Part shown: positions 1 to 7,987 of the stretch, in pieces
Layout: each line of letters begins with the position of its first letter
Position numbering within the stretch: position 1 is the stretch's first letter
Assembly (NCBI RefSeq): GCF_002934605.1
Contig: NZ_PTJC01000006.1
Location: forward strand, 1,550,001 to 1,614,000
Source of the DNA: Neolewinella xylanilytica
Lineage (GTDB): Bacteria > Bacteroidota > Bacteroidia > Chitinophagales > Saprospiraceae
Reading direction: 5' to 3'
DNA length: 64,000 nt
The notes under the pieces: generated by a model
What the model was told of the DNA's origin: nothing
The model's database searches: none
What the model saw: only the letters and a program-made list of their open reading frames with translations
Program-made: the position numbers and the translations under genes

Positions 1-602
1 TTGTTGGCGAAGTGGCGGAAGAGGAGGTAGATATCGTCCGGACGCTCCCGCAGACTGGGCAGCTCGATGTTGACGGTAGCCAAGCGGTAGAAAAGGTCTT
101 CCCGGAATTTTCCCTTCGCGATGCGCTCGTCCAGTTTCCGGTTGGTTGCCGCCACGATCCGTACGTCCGTGCGCTGTACCGTACTCGATCCCACCCGGAT
201 GAATTCCCCGCTTTCCAACACCCGCAGCAGGTAGGTCTGGGTATCCAGTGGCATCTCGCCGATCTCGTCCAAAAAGATGGTGCCCCCGTCGTACGACTCG
301 AAGTAGCCCTTGCGGTCGTTGGAGGCGTTGGTGAAGGCACCCTTTACGTGGCCGAATAACTCACTGTTGATGGTGCCCTCCGGAATGGCCCCGCAGTTAA
401 TGGCGATGAATTTTTCGTGCTTTCGCGGACTGTTGTCGTGAATAATGCGACTGAACACTTCCTTTCCCACCCCGGATTCACCCGTGATCAGGATAGACAA
501 TTCGGTGGGGGCAACCCGCAAGGCGGTATTCAGGGCATTCTCCAGAGCGGGGGAGCGTCCGACGATGCCGTAACGGCGTTTGGTGCTGGAAATGTTGGCC
601 AT
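1..602 (-). CDS. Sigma-54 interacting AAA+ transcriptional activator (3' part outside window)
   Basis: The visible 200 residues are the N-terminal part of a sigma-54 activator AAA+ domain. Walker A is GESGVGKE (about residues 41-48), the sigma-54 contact loop reads GAFTNA (about 88-93), Walker B is GGTIFLDEIGE (about 106-116), followed by RVGSSTVQRTDVRIVAATN and an ERPDDI segment. Such proteins use ATP hydrolysis to remodel RNA polymerase carrying sigma-54. There is no receiver or other sensor domain before the AAA+ module; the ATG at 602 opens almost directly into it. The gene lies 66 bp downstream of miaB on the same strand. A miaB/sigma-54 activator/LptE/SecG order is, as I recall, common in Bacteroidota, so it is probably co-transcribed with miaB. 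The contact loop deviates from the canonical GAFTGA. The C-terminal Fis-type helix-turn-helix is beyond the window. Confidence 0.9.
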   Translation of the reverse strand, partial: MANISSTKRRYGIVGRSPALENALNTALRVAPTELSILITGESGVGKEVFSRIIHDNSPRKHEKFIAINCGAIPEGTINSELFGHVKGAFTNASNDRKGYFESYDGGTIFLDEIGEMPLDTQTYLLRVLESGEFIRVGSSTVQRTDVRIVAATNRKLDERIAKGKFREDLFYRLATVNIELPSLRERPDDIYLLFRHFAN

Positions 603-668
603 GATAATTCGGGATGTCGTCCGTAGAAAGTACCGGACAGGCGGACGGATGTTCGGGAAGGATTGCGG

Positions 669-2105
669 TTACCGGAGTTGGGTGCCTAACAGGGTAGCGC
701 TGGTGGCTTCGTGTATCACTACGTGCACGTAGTCGCCCGTCCGGGTACCGGCGACCTTGGGAAAGATCACCATCTTGTTCTGGCTGTTACGCCCCTTCCA
801 GTCGCTGTCGGACCGCTTGCTTTCTCCTTCGATCAAAACCTTGAACGTTTTGCCGATGTCCTTTTGGTTCAGTTCGTTACTGATGGTGGTTTGCAGGTCG
901 ATGACCTCCTGGAGCCGTCGCTTTTTTACCGGCAAGGGAACGTCGTCCGTGAATTTCCGGGCAGCCGGGGTTCCGGGCCGCTCGGAGTAGTAGAACATAT
1001 AGGACATGCTGTAGCGAGCGTACGCAATCATGCGCAACGTATCCTGGTGCTCCTCCTCCGTTTCGGTACAGAATCCGGTAATGACGTCCGAGCTGACGGC
1101 GCAGTTGGGCATAATCTCGTAGATCCGGTCGATTTTGGCCTGGTACCATTCGCGGTCGTAGGTCCGGTTCATCAGGTCCAGGATGCGGCTGTTGCCGGAC
1201 TGCACCGGCAGGTGGATGTACTTGCAGATATTTTCGTGGTCGCGCATGGTGTACAGCACCTCGTCGGTAATGTCCTTCGGGTGGCTGGTACTGAAGCGGA
1301 TCCGCAGATCGGGGTGCACCGCCGCCGTCATCGCCAGCAGTTGGGCGAAGTTGACTCGTTCCTCCGTTTCCGGATGGGTCCACTTGTAGCTGTCTACGTT
1401 CTGTCCGAGGAGGGTCACTTCCCGGAAGCCGCGTTCGTAGAGGTCGGTTGCTTCAGCCACGATGCTGAAGGCGTTGCGGCTGCGTTCGCGGCCGCGGGTG
1501 TAGGGCACCACGCAGAAGGAGCACATATTATCGCAGCCGCGCATGATGGAGATGAAGGCGGTCACGCCGTTACTCTGGAGCCGTAGCGGGTTGATGTCGG
1601 CGTAGGTCTCCTCCCGGCTCAGGAAGACGTTGACGCCCTTGTCACCCTCCTCGGCACCGGCTACCAGGGTAGGCAGATCGCGGTAGGCATCCGGGCCCAC
1701 GACCAGGTCGACGAGCTTTTCTTCTTCCAGGAACTTTGCCTTCAGCCGCTCGGCCATGCAGCCCAGTACGCCGACCATGGTGCCGGGCTTGCGCTTCTTT
1801 ACTTTGTCGAATACCCGCAGCCGCTTGCGAACGGTTTCCTCGGCCTTTTCCCGGATCGAGCAGGTGTTGATCAGGATCAGGTCGGCGGCCTCCAGGTCGC
1901 GGGTCGGGCCGTAGCCGGCCTCACCGAGGATGCTGGCTACGATCTCCGAGTCGCTGAAGTTCATCTGACAGCCGTAGCTCTCGATGTAGAAGCGTTTGGA
2001 TCCGTCTCCGGTAGCTTGGTCGAATTCACCGAATACCTCTCCCTGTTTGGTCAGGTCGATGGATTTCGCATTCAGGTCGGTAAGGGTAGGGTTGTCGTTA
2101 TACAT
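669..2105 (-). CDS. miaB: tRNA-2-methylthio-N6-dimethylallyladenosine synthase MiaB
   Basis: MiaB is a radical-SAM methylthiotransferase that converts i6A37 to ms2i6A37 in tRNAs reading UNN codons. The N-terminal UPF0004 domain shows the three cluster cysteines in YGCQMN (about residue 46), NTCSIRE (about 82) and GCMAER (about 116). The radical SAM motif is CDNMCSFC (Cys about 191, 195, 198), followed by [10 protein letters not shown], and a TRAM-like tail ends the 478-residue protein, which is the normal length. I chose the ATG at 2105; a GTG one codon upstream is also in frame. A TACCTTTG promoter box lies about 20 bp upstream. MiaA, which makes the substrate i6A37, is encoded about 23 kb away in the same window. 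Confidence 0.97.
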   Translation of the reverse strand: MYNDNPTLTDLNAKSIDLTKQGEVFGEFDQATGDGSKRFYIESYGCQMNFSDSEIVASILGEAGYGPTRDLEAADLILINTCSIREKAEETVRKRLRVFDKVKKRKPGTMVGVLGCMAERLKAKFLEEEKLVDLVVGPDAYRDLPTLVAGAEEGDKGVNVFLSREETYADINPLRLQSNGVTAFISIMRGCDNMCSFCVVPYTRGRERSRNAFSIVAEATDLYERGFREVTLLGQNVDSYKWTHPETEERVNFAQLLAMTAAVHPDLRIRFSTSHPKDITDEVLYTMRDHENICKYIHLPVQSGNSRILDLMNRTYDREWYQAKIDRIYEIMPNCAVSSDVITGFCTETEEEHQDTLRMIAYARYSMSYMFYYSERPGTPAARKFTDDVPLPVKKRRLQEVIDLQTTISNELNQKDIGKTFKVLIEGESKRSDSDWKGRNSQNKMVIFPKVAGTRTGDYVHVVIHEATSATLLGTQLR

Positions 2106-2124
2106 CACACACCGCTTTGGCGCG

Positions 2125-2132
2125 CAAAGGTA
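2125..2132 (-). promoter_or_regulatory. Promoter -7 box of miaB (TACCTTTG)
   Basis: On the minus strand the bases read TACCTTTG, an exact match to the Bacteroidota -7 consensus TAnnTTTG, ending 19 bp before the miaB ATG. No clear -33 TTTG is visible at the usual distance. Confidence 0.6.
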
Positions 2133-2263
2133 CGTAAAATTAGCTGACAGATTGTCAGTGCGACCACCTATTTTCGGAAAGGGATTTGGGCGCCGGAGCG
2201 CGGGAACGGCATAATCCGTACACCGCTAAGCCCACCATCTACTTCAATCGATAAAGACCCGCC

Positions 2264-3139
2264 GTGAAGTTATTCGTCCTCATCCTTCTCGCCGCTAGCG
2301 GAAGCCTCCTGGGGCAACCTAAGCTGGTGGATACGACCTATCATGAGAACGGTCGGTTGGCTACCGTGAGCTGGTATACGATAAAGTTAAGCCGTGAACT
2401 GAAAAGAGCGGAGGCTTTCGTGCGGGCGATACTCTACGGTGCCGGCAGGGATACCGTCTATATCCGGGATAGCATCTGGGTATTCGGTCCGGAAGGGGAG
2501 CGAAGCAATGATGTCGAACTAATTAATCGTTCCCTCCTGTCGAGTCGGTCGGATGGCTCGGTCAGGTTAAGGCCAACCCTTCCGGATCCACTGCGGGGCG
2601 ACACCCGCATTCAGGGTTACGTCGATAGGCCCCTGCTCGATACCGTTCGACTCCCTCCCGGCCCCGATGGTTTCGGTGGAGATAGCGTGCGCGTACACGT
2701 GGACGACGAATGGCTCCGGATCGATACCCTCCTCGCTTACCGGGACGTCCTATACCGGGGCGCCCGCCTGCTTATCGTTCCCGGCCCGGGTAGCCGGCGT
2801 ATTCCCATTTCGGTGGAAGATGCGCGGACGAGTGCGTCTTACCGTACATACATCACCGTGGCGGGTTACGATCTGACCGAAGAAGACTTTTTTGGAAGTC
2901 CTCCACCGACCGCTACCCTAAACCTTCGACTGGCCGACCGACGGTTCCTATGGCTCAGGCTTACCGGCAACCGGAAGCTGTTATCCGTAAGCCGGAGCGG
3001 GGCGCTACTGAAGGAGTTGCCGGTCGGCCGTATACTCGACGGCATCGACCTAAGTGAGTGGACCGCCGGGGAGTATCTGCTTCAGTTACACGACCTCGGC
3101 ACCGGTTTGCACACGTACGCCCGCATGCGACTGGACTGA
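2264..3139 (+). CDS. Secreted protein of unknown function, possible diverged T9SS tail
   Basis: I do not recognise a family. The 291-residue product starts with a Sec signal peptide (KLFVLILLAASGSLLGQ). Just after it is YHENGRLATVSWY, which resembles one MORN-like/YwqK repeat, but only one copy is seen. The middle is Asp/Arg rich with beta-strand-like spacing. The last 70 residues end in LSEWTAGEYLLQLHD...ARMRL, which has the rhythm of a T9SS type A sorting domain (G-x-Y plus a final hydrophobic strand), but the match is weak. The start is a GTG at 2264 directly preceding the signal peptide. It is followed after 174 bp by the PorE-like gene on the same strand. Confidence 0.7.
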   Translation: MKLFVLILLAASGSLLGQPKLVDTTYHENGRLATVSWYTIKLSRELKRAEAFVRAILYGAGRDTVYIRDSIWVFGPEGERSNDVELINRSLLSSRSDGSVRLRPTLPDPLRGDTRIQGYVDRPLLDTVRLPPGPDGFGGDSVRVHVDDEWLRIDTLLAYRDVLYRGARLLIVPGPGSRRIPISVEDARTSASYRTYITVAGYDLTEEDFFGSPPPTATLNLRLADRRFLWLRLTGNRKLLSVSRSGALLKELPVGRILDGIDLSEWTAGEYLLQLHDLGTGLHTYARMRLD

Positions 3140-3244
3140 TCGCGCCGGGTGTTGCCGGACCCGGGTGAAGTAGGTCCTAAACCATCAAGCTTCGCCCGGG
3201 AATTGATCGTCGTTCGGAATCATCGTATATATTCGTCAAGTACA

Positions 3245-3264
3245 CGGCACCCGCGCCCCGGCGC
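3245..3264 (+). promoter_or_regulatory. Near copy of the recurrent 20-bp GC-rich upstream element
   Basis: This stretch matches 17 of 20 bases of the element TTGCACCTGCGCCCCGGCGC, found exactly at 19275-19294 (minus), 30184-30203 and 57295-57314. It ends about 50 bp before the ATG of the PorE-like gene. The core CGCGCCCCGGCGC keeps most of the palindrome. Confidence 0.45.
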
Positions 3265-3313
3265 CCCGTCAACTATGGTACCTTACAGTCGTTTTGTAGC
3301 AAAGCGCGAGTCG

Positions 3314-5293
3314 ATGCACCGATACCTTCTTTTTGTTTTCGTGGTCAGTTTCCTGGCCGGCTGTACCTATACCGCCAAGATCACCGACGGCGCCACGGCC
3401 GTGGACCGCAAGCAGTACGACGTGGCCGTGCCGATGCTGCAACGCGAGTATAAGCGCGCGAAAACCCGGGGGGAACAGGGTGCCATCGCTATGGATCTTG
3501 CCGTCAGCTACCGGGAGACCGGCAACGACGACCAGGCGGCCGAGTGGTTTCAGACGGCCTACGACAACGGGGTGGGGCCCGATGCCCTGCGCGAAAGAGC
3601 TGAAGCCCTGAAGCGGCTCGAACGCTACGAAGACGCGATCCAAACCTTCACCGATCTCGGCTTCGAGATCGGCTCCCGCTATGAATTCCGCAAGGACATC
3701 GCCGGAGCGGAAATGGCGATGCGGTTGATGGCCGAGCGGGAGGCCCAGGAAGTAAAGGAATACGAAGTGACCCCGGCCGGCTTTAACAGCCCCGGAGCGG
3801 ATTACGCCGCGGTGAGCTACGACGACCGGCTGGTCTTTACCAGCGATCGGGCGGCCGCCACCGGTGAGGATACCTACAACTGGACCGGCCGCAGCTTCAG
3901 TGATCTGTTCCTCGTGGATCCGGAAGTAAGCGACGTCCAGGCCTTTAACCCGACCGTAAACAGCGAGTCGAACGAGGGGACGCCAACTTTTAGTCCGGAC
4001 GGGAACGTCATGTACTTCACCCGCTGTACCGCTCCCGAAAAGCGCGCGGATGCCTACTGCGGCATCTACCGCAGCGAGCGCCAGGGGGAAGGTTGGGGAC
4101 CCGCCGAAAAGCTGCCCTTCGTTACCCCGGACGCGAACTACATGCATCCCGCCCTTAGCGAGGATGGGCGGCGCATGGTCTTCTCCGCCAACCTTTCCGA
4201 AGGGTGGGGGGGCTACGATCTCTACGAAGTCGAAATGGGGCCCGAGGGACAGTGGGGTACCCCCGACCTGATGAACCGCGCCATCAATACCGACGGCAAC
4301 GAACAGTTCCCTTACCTGGACGCCGACACCCTTTACTTCGCCAGCGACGGACTGGAAGGACTGGGCGGTCTCGACATTTTCCGGACCTGGCCCATGGGAG
4401 ACGGTCGCTATAGCGCTCCGAAAAACCTGAAATTGCCGATCAACAGCGGGGCCGACGATTTCGCTTACTCCATCGTTCGCCGCGACGGCACCGGCATCGG
4501 GTCGACGACCACCGGCTACTTTAGCAGCTCCCGGCCCGGGGGGGCGGGCAGCGACGATATTTACGCCTACACCAAAACCGTGCTGCCCCCGCCGCCACCG
4601 GATCCGACGCCCATCGAGTACCGCAACGTGCTGGACGTCACCGTGGTGGAAAAAATCTATGAGGATCCCACTGATCCGTCGAGCCGCGTGCTCGGTCTGC
4701 GCCCGGTACCCAATGCCACGGTCGTGGCCCGGGTCGGCGAACAGAGCCGGACCGTGGCCACCAACGAGGAAGGTGTCCTGAGCCTGGTGCTCACCGACGA
4801 CCAGCGCTACGAATTCCGCGCCGAGCGACCGGACTACCTCGCCGCCCAAGGCCGCTTCAGCAGCCGCAATCTGCCGCGTGACCCCGACGATCCCGAGCAG
4901 CGCTACGAGCTCGAACTGGAAATCGAAAAGATCTTCCGGAACCGCGAGATCGTGTTGGAAAATATCTACTACGACCTCGACGAAAGCTTTATCCGCGAAG
5001 ACGCCCAACCCACCCTAAATGAATTGGCCGAACTGCTGCGCCAGAATCCGGACATCTCCATCGAGCTGGGTAGCCACACCGACTGCCGCGCCACCGATCG
5101 CTACAACGAAACGCTCAGTGAAGCCCGCGCCACCGCCGCCGTCACCTACCTCGTCGAACAGGGCATCAGCGCCGAGCGCCTCACCGCCCGCGGCTACGGC
5201 GAAACCCAACCCGTCGCCGACTGTATCTGCGAGCGGTGTACCGAAGCCCAGCACCAGCTTAACCGGCGTACTACTTTTCGGATCTTGGAGTGA
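3314..5293 (+). CDS. PorE-like OmpA family lipoprotein (TPR, PD40 propeller, carboxypeptidase regulatory-like domain, OmpA)
   Basis: The domain order is that of PorE, the peptidoglycan-binding outer-membrane lipoprotein of the T9SS. The N-terminus has a lipobox (SFLAGC), then TPR-like helices (about residues 20-150), then PD40 beta-propeller blades with motifs such as NEGTPTFSPDG and MYFTRC (about 150-420), a PPPPPDP hinge (about 422), a carboxypeptidase-regulatory-like domain (about 430-530), and an OmpA C-terminal domain (about 540-659) with NIYYDLDES, LGSHTDCRATDRYNETLSEARA and ARGYGETQP. I chose the ATG at 3314 because it places the signal peptide at the N-terminus; the frame is open further upstream but without a signal sequence. 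By homology it would anchor the secretion ring to peptidoglycan. Other OmpA/PD40 lipoproteins have similar layouts, so the exact role is inference. Directly downstream lies a tandem repeat array. Confidence 0.85.
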   Translation: MHRYLLFVFVVSFLAGCTYTAKITDGATAVDRKQYDVAVPMLQREYKRAKTRGEQGAIAMDLAVSYRETGNDDQAAEWFQTAYDNGVGPDALRERAEALKRLERYEDAIQTFTDLGFEIGSRYEFRKDIAGAEMAMRLMAEREAQEVKEYEVTPAGFNSPGADYAAVSYDDRLVFTSDRAAATGEDTYNWTGRSFSDLFLVDPEVSDVQAFNPTVNSESNEGTPTFSPDGNVMYFTRCTAPEKRADAYCGIYRSERQGEGWGPAEKLPFVTPDANYMHPALSEDGRRMVFSANLSEGWGGYDLYEVEMGPEGQWGTPDLMNRAINTDGNEQFPYLDADTLYFASDGLEGLGGLDIFRTWPMGDGRYSAPKNLKLPINSGADDFAYSIVRRDGTGIGSTTTGYFSSSRPGGAGSDDIYAYTKTVLPPPPPDPTPIEYRNVLDVTVVEKIYEDPTDPSSRVLGLRPVPNATVVARVGEQSRTVATNEEGVLSLVLTDDQRYEFRAERPDYLAAQGRFSSRNLPRDPDDPEQRYELELEIEKIFRNREIVLENIYYDLDESFIREDAQPTLNELAELLRQNPDISIELGSHTDCRATDRYNETLSEARATAAVTYLVEQGISAERLTARGYGETQPVADCICERCTEAQHQLNRRTTFRILE

Positions 5294-5306
5294 GTTGAGG
5301 ATTGAG

Positions 5307-5725
5307 TTGGTGAATGGCTGAATTCGTGAATTACTGAATGGGCTACCGCAAGTGGTAGGCGAGGCCCTCGCTCGCTACGCTCGACACGAATTGGTGAATG
5401 GCTGAATTAGCGAATTACTGAATGGGCTACCGCAAGTGGTAGGCGAGGCCCTCGCTCGCTGCGCTCGACACCAATTGGTGAATGGCTGAATTCTTGAATT
5501 ACTGAATGGGCTACCGCAAGTGGTCGGCGAGGCCCTCGCTCGCTGCGCTCGAAACGAATTGGTGAATGGCTGAATTTGTGAATTACTGAATGGGCTACCG
5601 CAAGTGGTCGGCGAGGCCCTCACTCGCTACGCTCGACACGAATTGGTGAATGGCTGAATTCGTGAATTACTGAATGGGCTACCGCAAGTGGTCGGCGAGG
5701 CCCGTGCTCGCTACGCTCGGCGCTG
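5307..5725. repeat. Tandem array of five 84-bp repeats
   Basis: Units begin TTGGTGAATGGCTGAATT at 5307, 5391, 5475, 5559 and 5643, an exact 84-bp period. Each holds three GAATt-containing blocks, then ATGGGCTACCGCAAGTGG, then a GC-rich tail with GCTCGCTNCGCTCG. The period is a multiple of three, so one minus-strand frame stays open through the array and would encode a 28-residue repeat. It begins 14 bp after the stop of the PorE-like gene. Copies differ at only a few bases. No start signal or promoter for the open frame is apparent. Confidence 0.9.
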
Positions 5726-5814
5726 ACCGCGCTAGGGGGAGGGGCTTTCCAGGGCCGGTTATTTCGGCAGTTTGGTGTATTCGCGACGAGGTGCAGCCGG
5801 GCAATGCCGTGCCA

Positions 5815-6390
5815 CGAGCGAAGCGAGCAGAAAACAGCGGCAGCCAATTCACTAATTCAGTCCCTCAACAATTCACCACTTCCCCCCGAGCGCAGCGAGC
5901 AGAAACCAGCGGCAGCCAATTCACCAATTCAGTCCCTCAACAATTCACCATTCCCTCACGAGCGCAGCGAGCAGAAAACAGCGGCAGCCAATTCACTAAT
6001 TCAGTCCTTCAACAATTCACCATTCCCCCCCGAGCGCAGCGAGCAGAAACCAGCGGCAGCCAATTCACCAATTCAGTCCTTCAACAATTCACCACTTCCC
6101 CCCGAGCGCAGCGAGCAGAAACCAGCGGCAGCCAATTCACCAATTCAGTCCCTCAACAATTCACCATTCCCTCACGAGCGCAGCGAGCAGAAACCACCGG
6201 CAGGCCATTCACTAATTCAGTCCCTCAACAATTCACCATTCCCTCACGAGCGAAGCGAGCAGAGACCAGCGGCAGCAAATTCACCAATTCAGTCCTTCAA
6301 CAATTCACCACTTCCCCTCGAGCGAAGCGAGCAGAAACCAGCGGCAGCCAATTCACCAATTCAGCCCTTCACCAATTCACTACTTCCCAA
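5815..6390. repeat. Tandem array of eight 72-bp repeats, inverted relative of the 84-bp array
   Basis: The motif CGAGCGNAGCGAGCAG occurs at 5815, 5887, 5959, 6031, 6103, 6175, 6247 and 6319, an exact 72-bp period. The rest of each unit is CAATTCACcAATTCAGTCC-like sequence. The modules (CGAGCGNAGCGAGC plus AATTCA blocks) are the reverse complement of modules in the 84-bp array, so the two arrays face each other with an 89-bp spacer (5726-5814). Two plus-strand frames stay open across it because 72 is a multiple of three. The last unit contains the stop codon of the minus-strand HEPN-like gene. Confidence 0.9.
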
Positions 6391-7783
6391 CCGGCAACCG
6401 CACCGCCTTGATCATATACCCCTCCGGGCTCTCGTAATCGTACAGCTCGATGTGGGTCTGTTCGATGAGGATATTGACCAGGCTGTAGGTCGTGCCGATG
6501 GCGTAGCCTTTATTGGCTAGGTACTGGGTCACGAACCACTTTAGGCCCACGTAGGTAGTGAAGTTCAGGTGCAGGGCTTCGTGGAGTTCTTCCATGATCT
6601 CCTCGGCGGTGATGACGCGGTAGCCGGGCGGGGCCGTGTCGCGGTAGGTATTGGTCTTATGTTCGAGCTTGATCTTGCCGATGATCTTCGGGCCGGTGAG
6701 CTTGACGCGGTATTCACCGGAATTTTCCTTTTGCTCCACGGTAGCGGGCATGGGGGTGGCCACCTCTTCCTGGGCCGTAACGTGGGCGCTGCGGTTGTTG
6801 ATTTCGTGGGCCTGCTGCACGGCGGCCTCCTCCTGCTCCTCCCGTACGACCTCGGCGGCGGCCTGGTGAATGGCTTGCTTTTCCTTTAGGGATAAGACGA
6901 TCTCGTCGATGTGGCTTTCGGCTTCCTTAATGATGGAGGTCAGTTCGGAAGAGAGCTCGATCCCCTTCCGCAGCTCGGAATGGAAGAAGGTAGCCTGGTG
7001 GGCCACCTTGTTGCGGATCTTGGACATTTCTTTCCACAACCGCTCGAAATTCTTGTCGCGGAAGAAGGTTTTAAAGTACTTGGTGTAGTTGCCCTCCAGG
7101 TTGCCCTTCAGTTCGCGCAGCTCTTCCAAGGTTTCGATGCTGGTGAGCCGTTCCAGTACCTTTTCCGGTTCGTTGAAGCCCGTAGACTGCTTGTAGATGA
7201 GCAGACCGAGATCGTCGAAGTCGGCAAACTCGATGTCGCTGTTGATGAAGTAACTGAACTGGTTGGAGCGGTTGCGCTGGCGTGCCTTAACCTTCTCGAT
7301 CATCTTTGGCGTGGCGGTCACTTCCCACCAGGACATACCCACCCGCTGAAAAAAGAACTTGATGAGGTAGCGGCGTAGCAGGTTCTCCACCGCGTTGATC
7401 TTGGGGTAGAGCTGGTTGGCGATCTCACTGCTGATATCGTCCTGCAGCACCCGCAGGTGGGCGAAGCGAAGCTTCTCGCTCAGGTGGCGCAGCAACCGCT
7501 GCCGGAACGGCTCCAGGGGTTCGAACATCGGACTTTCGACGCGGAGTACGAAAGCGGCTTCTACTAAATCGGTCAGAATTTTACTGGTGTCGACATTGAT
7601 AACGGATACGGTCAGGCCACTCTCGCCTTTAATGAAGTCGTTGCCGTTTTTGTCTTTGGTGATAATGGGCGATTTGCCGTTCCAGACGTCGTTGCTGTAA
7701 CTGATGGCGTGGATGAAGCCGCGCTGATCGCTGATGTCATCGGGGTCGATACATAAAAGTTCGAAGATGAAGTTGGAAGACAT
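6380..7783 (-). CDS. HEPN-like domain protein of unknown function
   Basis: The 467-residue protein has a helix reading LYPKINAVENLLRRYLIKFFF (about residues 125-145) and then SKIRNKVAHQ (about 254-263), whose R-x4-H (R257, H262) fits the catalytic motif of HEPN RNases of the Apea/Swt1 type. A Glu/Ala-rich coiled stretch follows (about 300-350), and the last 80 residues (ITAEEIMEELHEAL...GYMIKAVRLP) look like a small winged-helix domain. HEPN proteins often cut RNA in defence or stress systems; no partner gene (such as MNT or a methylase) is adjacent, so function is open. The ATG at 7783 is the first Met giving a plausible N-terminus; the frame is open upstream to 7891, but that part would run into the divergent promoter. 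The stop codon (6380-6382) lies inside the last 72-bp repeat. Base composition looks somewhat less GC-rich than the neighbours. Confidence 0.7.
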   Translation of the reverse strand: MSSNFIFELLCIDPDDISDQRGFIHAISYSNDVWNGKSPIITKDKNGNDFIKGESGLTVSVINVDTSKILTDLVEAAFVLRVESPMFEPLEPFRQRLLRHLSEKLRFAHLRVLQDDISSEIANQLYPKINAVENLLRRYLIKFFFQRVGMSWWEVTATPKMIEKVKARQRNRSNQFSYFINSDIEFADFDDLGLLIYKQSTGFNEPEKVLERLTSIETLEELRELKGNLEGNYTKYFKTFFRDKNFERLWKEMSKIRNKVAHQATFFHSELRKGIELSSELTSIIKEAESHIDEIVLSLKEKQAIHQAAAEVVREEQEEAAVQQAHEINNRSAHVTAQEEVATPMPATVEQKENSGEYRVKLTGPKIIGKIKLEHKTNTYRDTAPPGYRVITAEEIMEELHEALHLNFTTYVGLKWFVTQYLANKGYAIGTTYSLVNILIEQTHIELYDYESPEGYMIKAVRLPVGK

Positions 7784-7873
7784 ATCATAGATAATTGACT
7801 GGCGTTGGATAAATATTGATTCCCGGAAATATAGCGATTTAGGGAGGGAGCGCCTAACCGGTCGGCCATTAGC

Positions 7874-7904
7874 TTGGGCGGCCGTTGGCACTTGCGTACT
7901 TTTG
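7874..7904 (+). promoter_or_regulatory. Promoter of the LptD-like gene (TTG -33, TACTTTTG -7)
   Basis: TTG at 7874-7876 and TACTTTTG at 7897-7904 are separated by 20 bp, fitting the Bacteroidota -33/-7 pattern. The start of transcription would lie near 7910, which rules out the ATG at 7874 as start of the downstream gene. Confidence 0.6.
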
Positions 7905-7987
7905 CCCGCCCCGAGCGGCTAGCCCCTATTAAGGAAGCGTTAAAGCACCGCCCGGCCAACCGCGTATTCTCCGGCGGCATCGTTTGT

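Noticed and set aside
711-1586. Long plus-strand open frame opposite miaB
   Set aside because: It is the antisense shadow of the conserved miaB gene; its composition is typical of GC-rich shadow frames.
3269-5008. A 579-codon minus-strand frame opposite the PorE-like gene
   Set aside because: Low-complexity Gly/Val/Ala/His composition and no domain; the plus strand has a clear lipoprotein with known domains.
5375-5623. Minus-strand open frame through the 84-bp array
   Set aside because: It simply repeats 28 residues, has no promoter, and follows from the 84-bp period.
5674-6520. Two plus-strand open frames of about 240 codons through the 72-bp array
   Set aside because: They are open only because the period is a multiple of three; both frames translate to 24-residue repeats with no signal peptide, promoter or domain, and both cannot be real.
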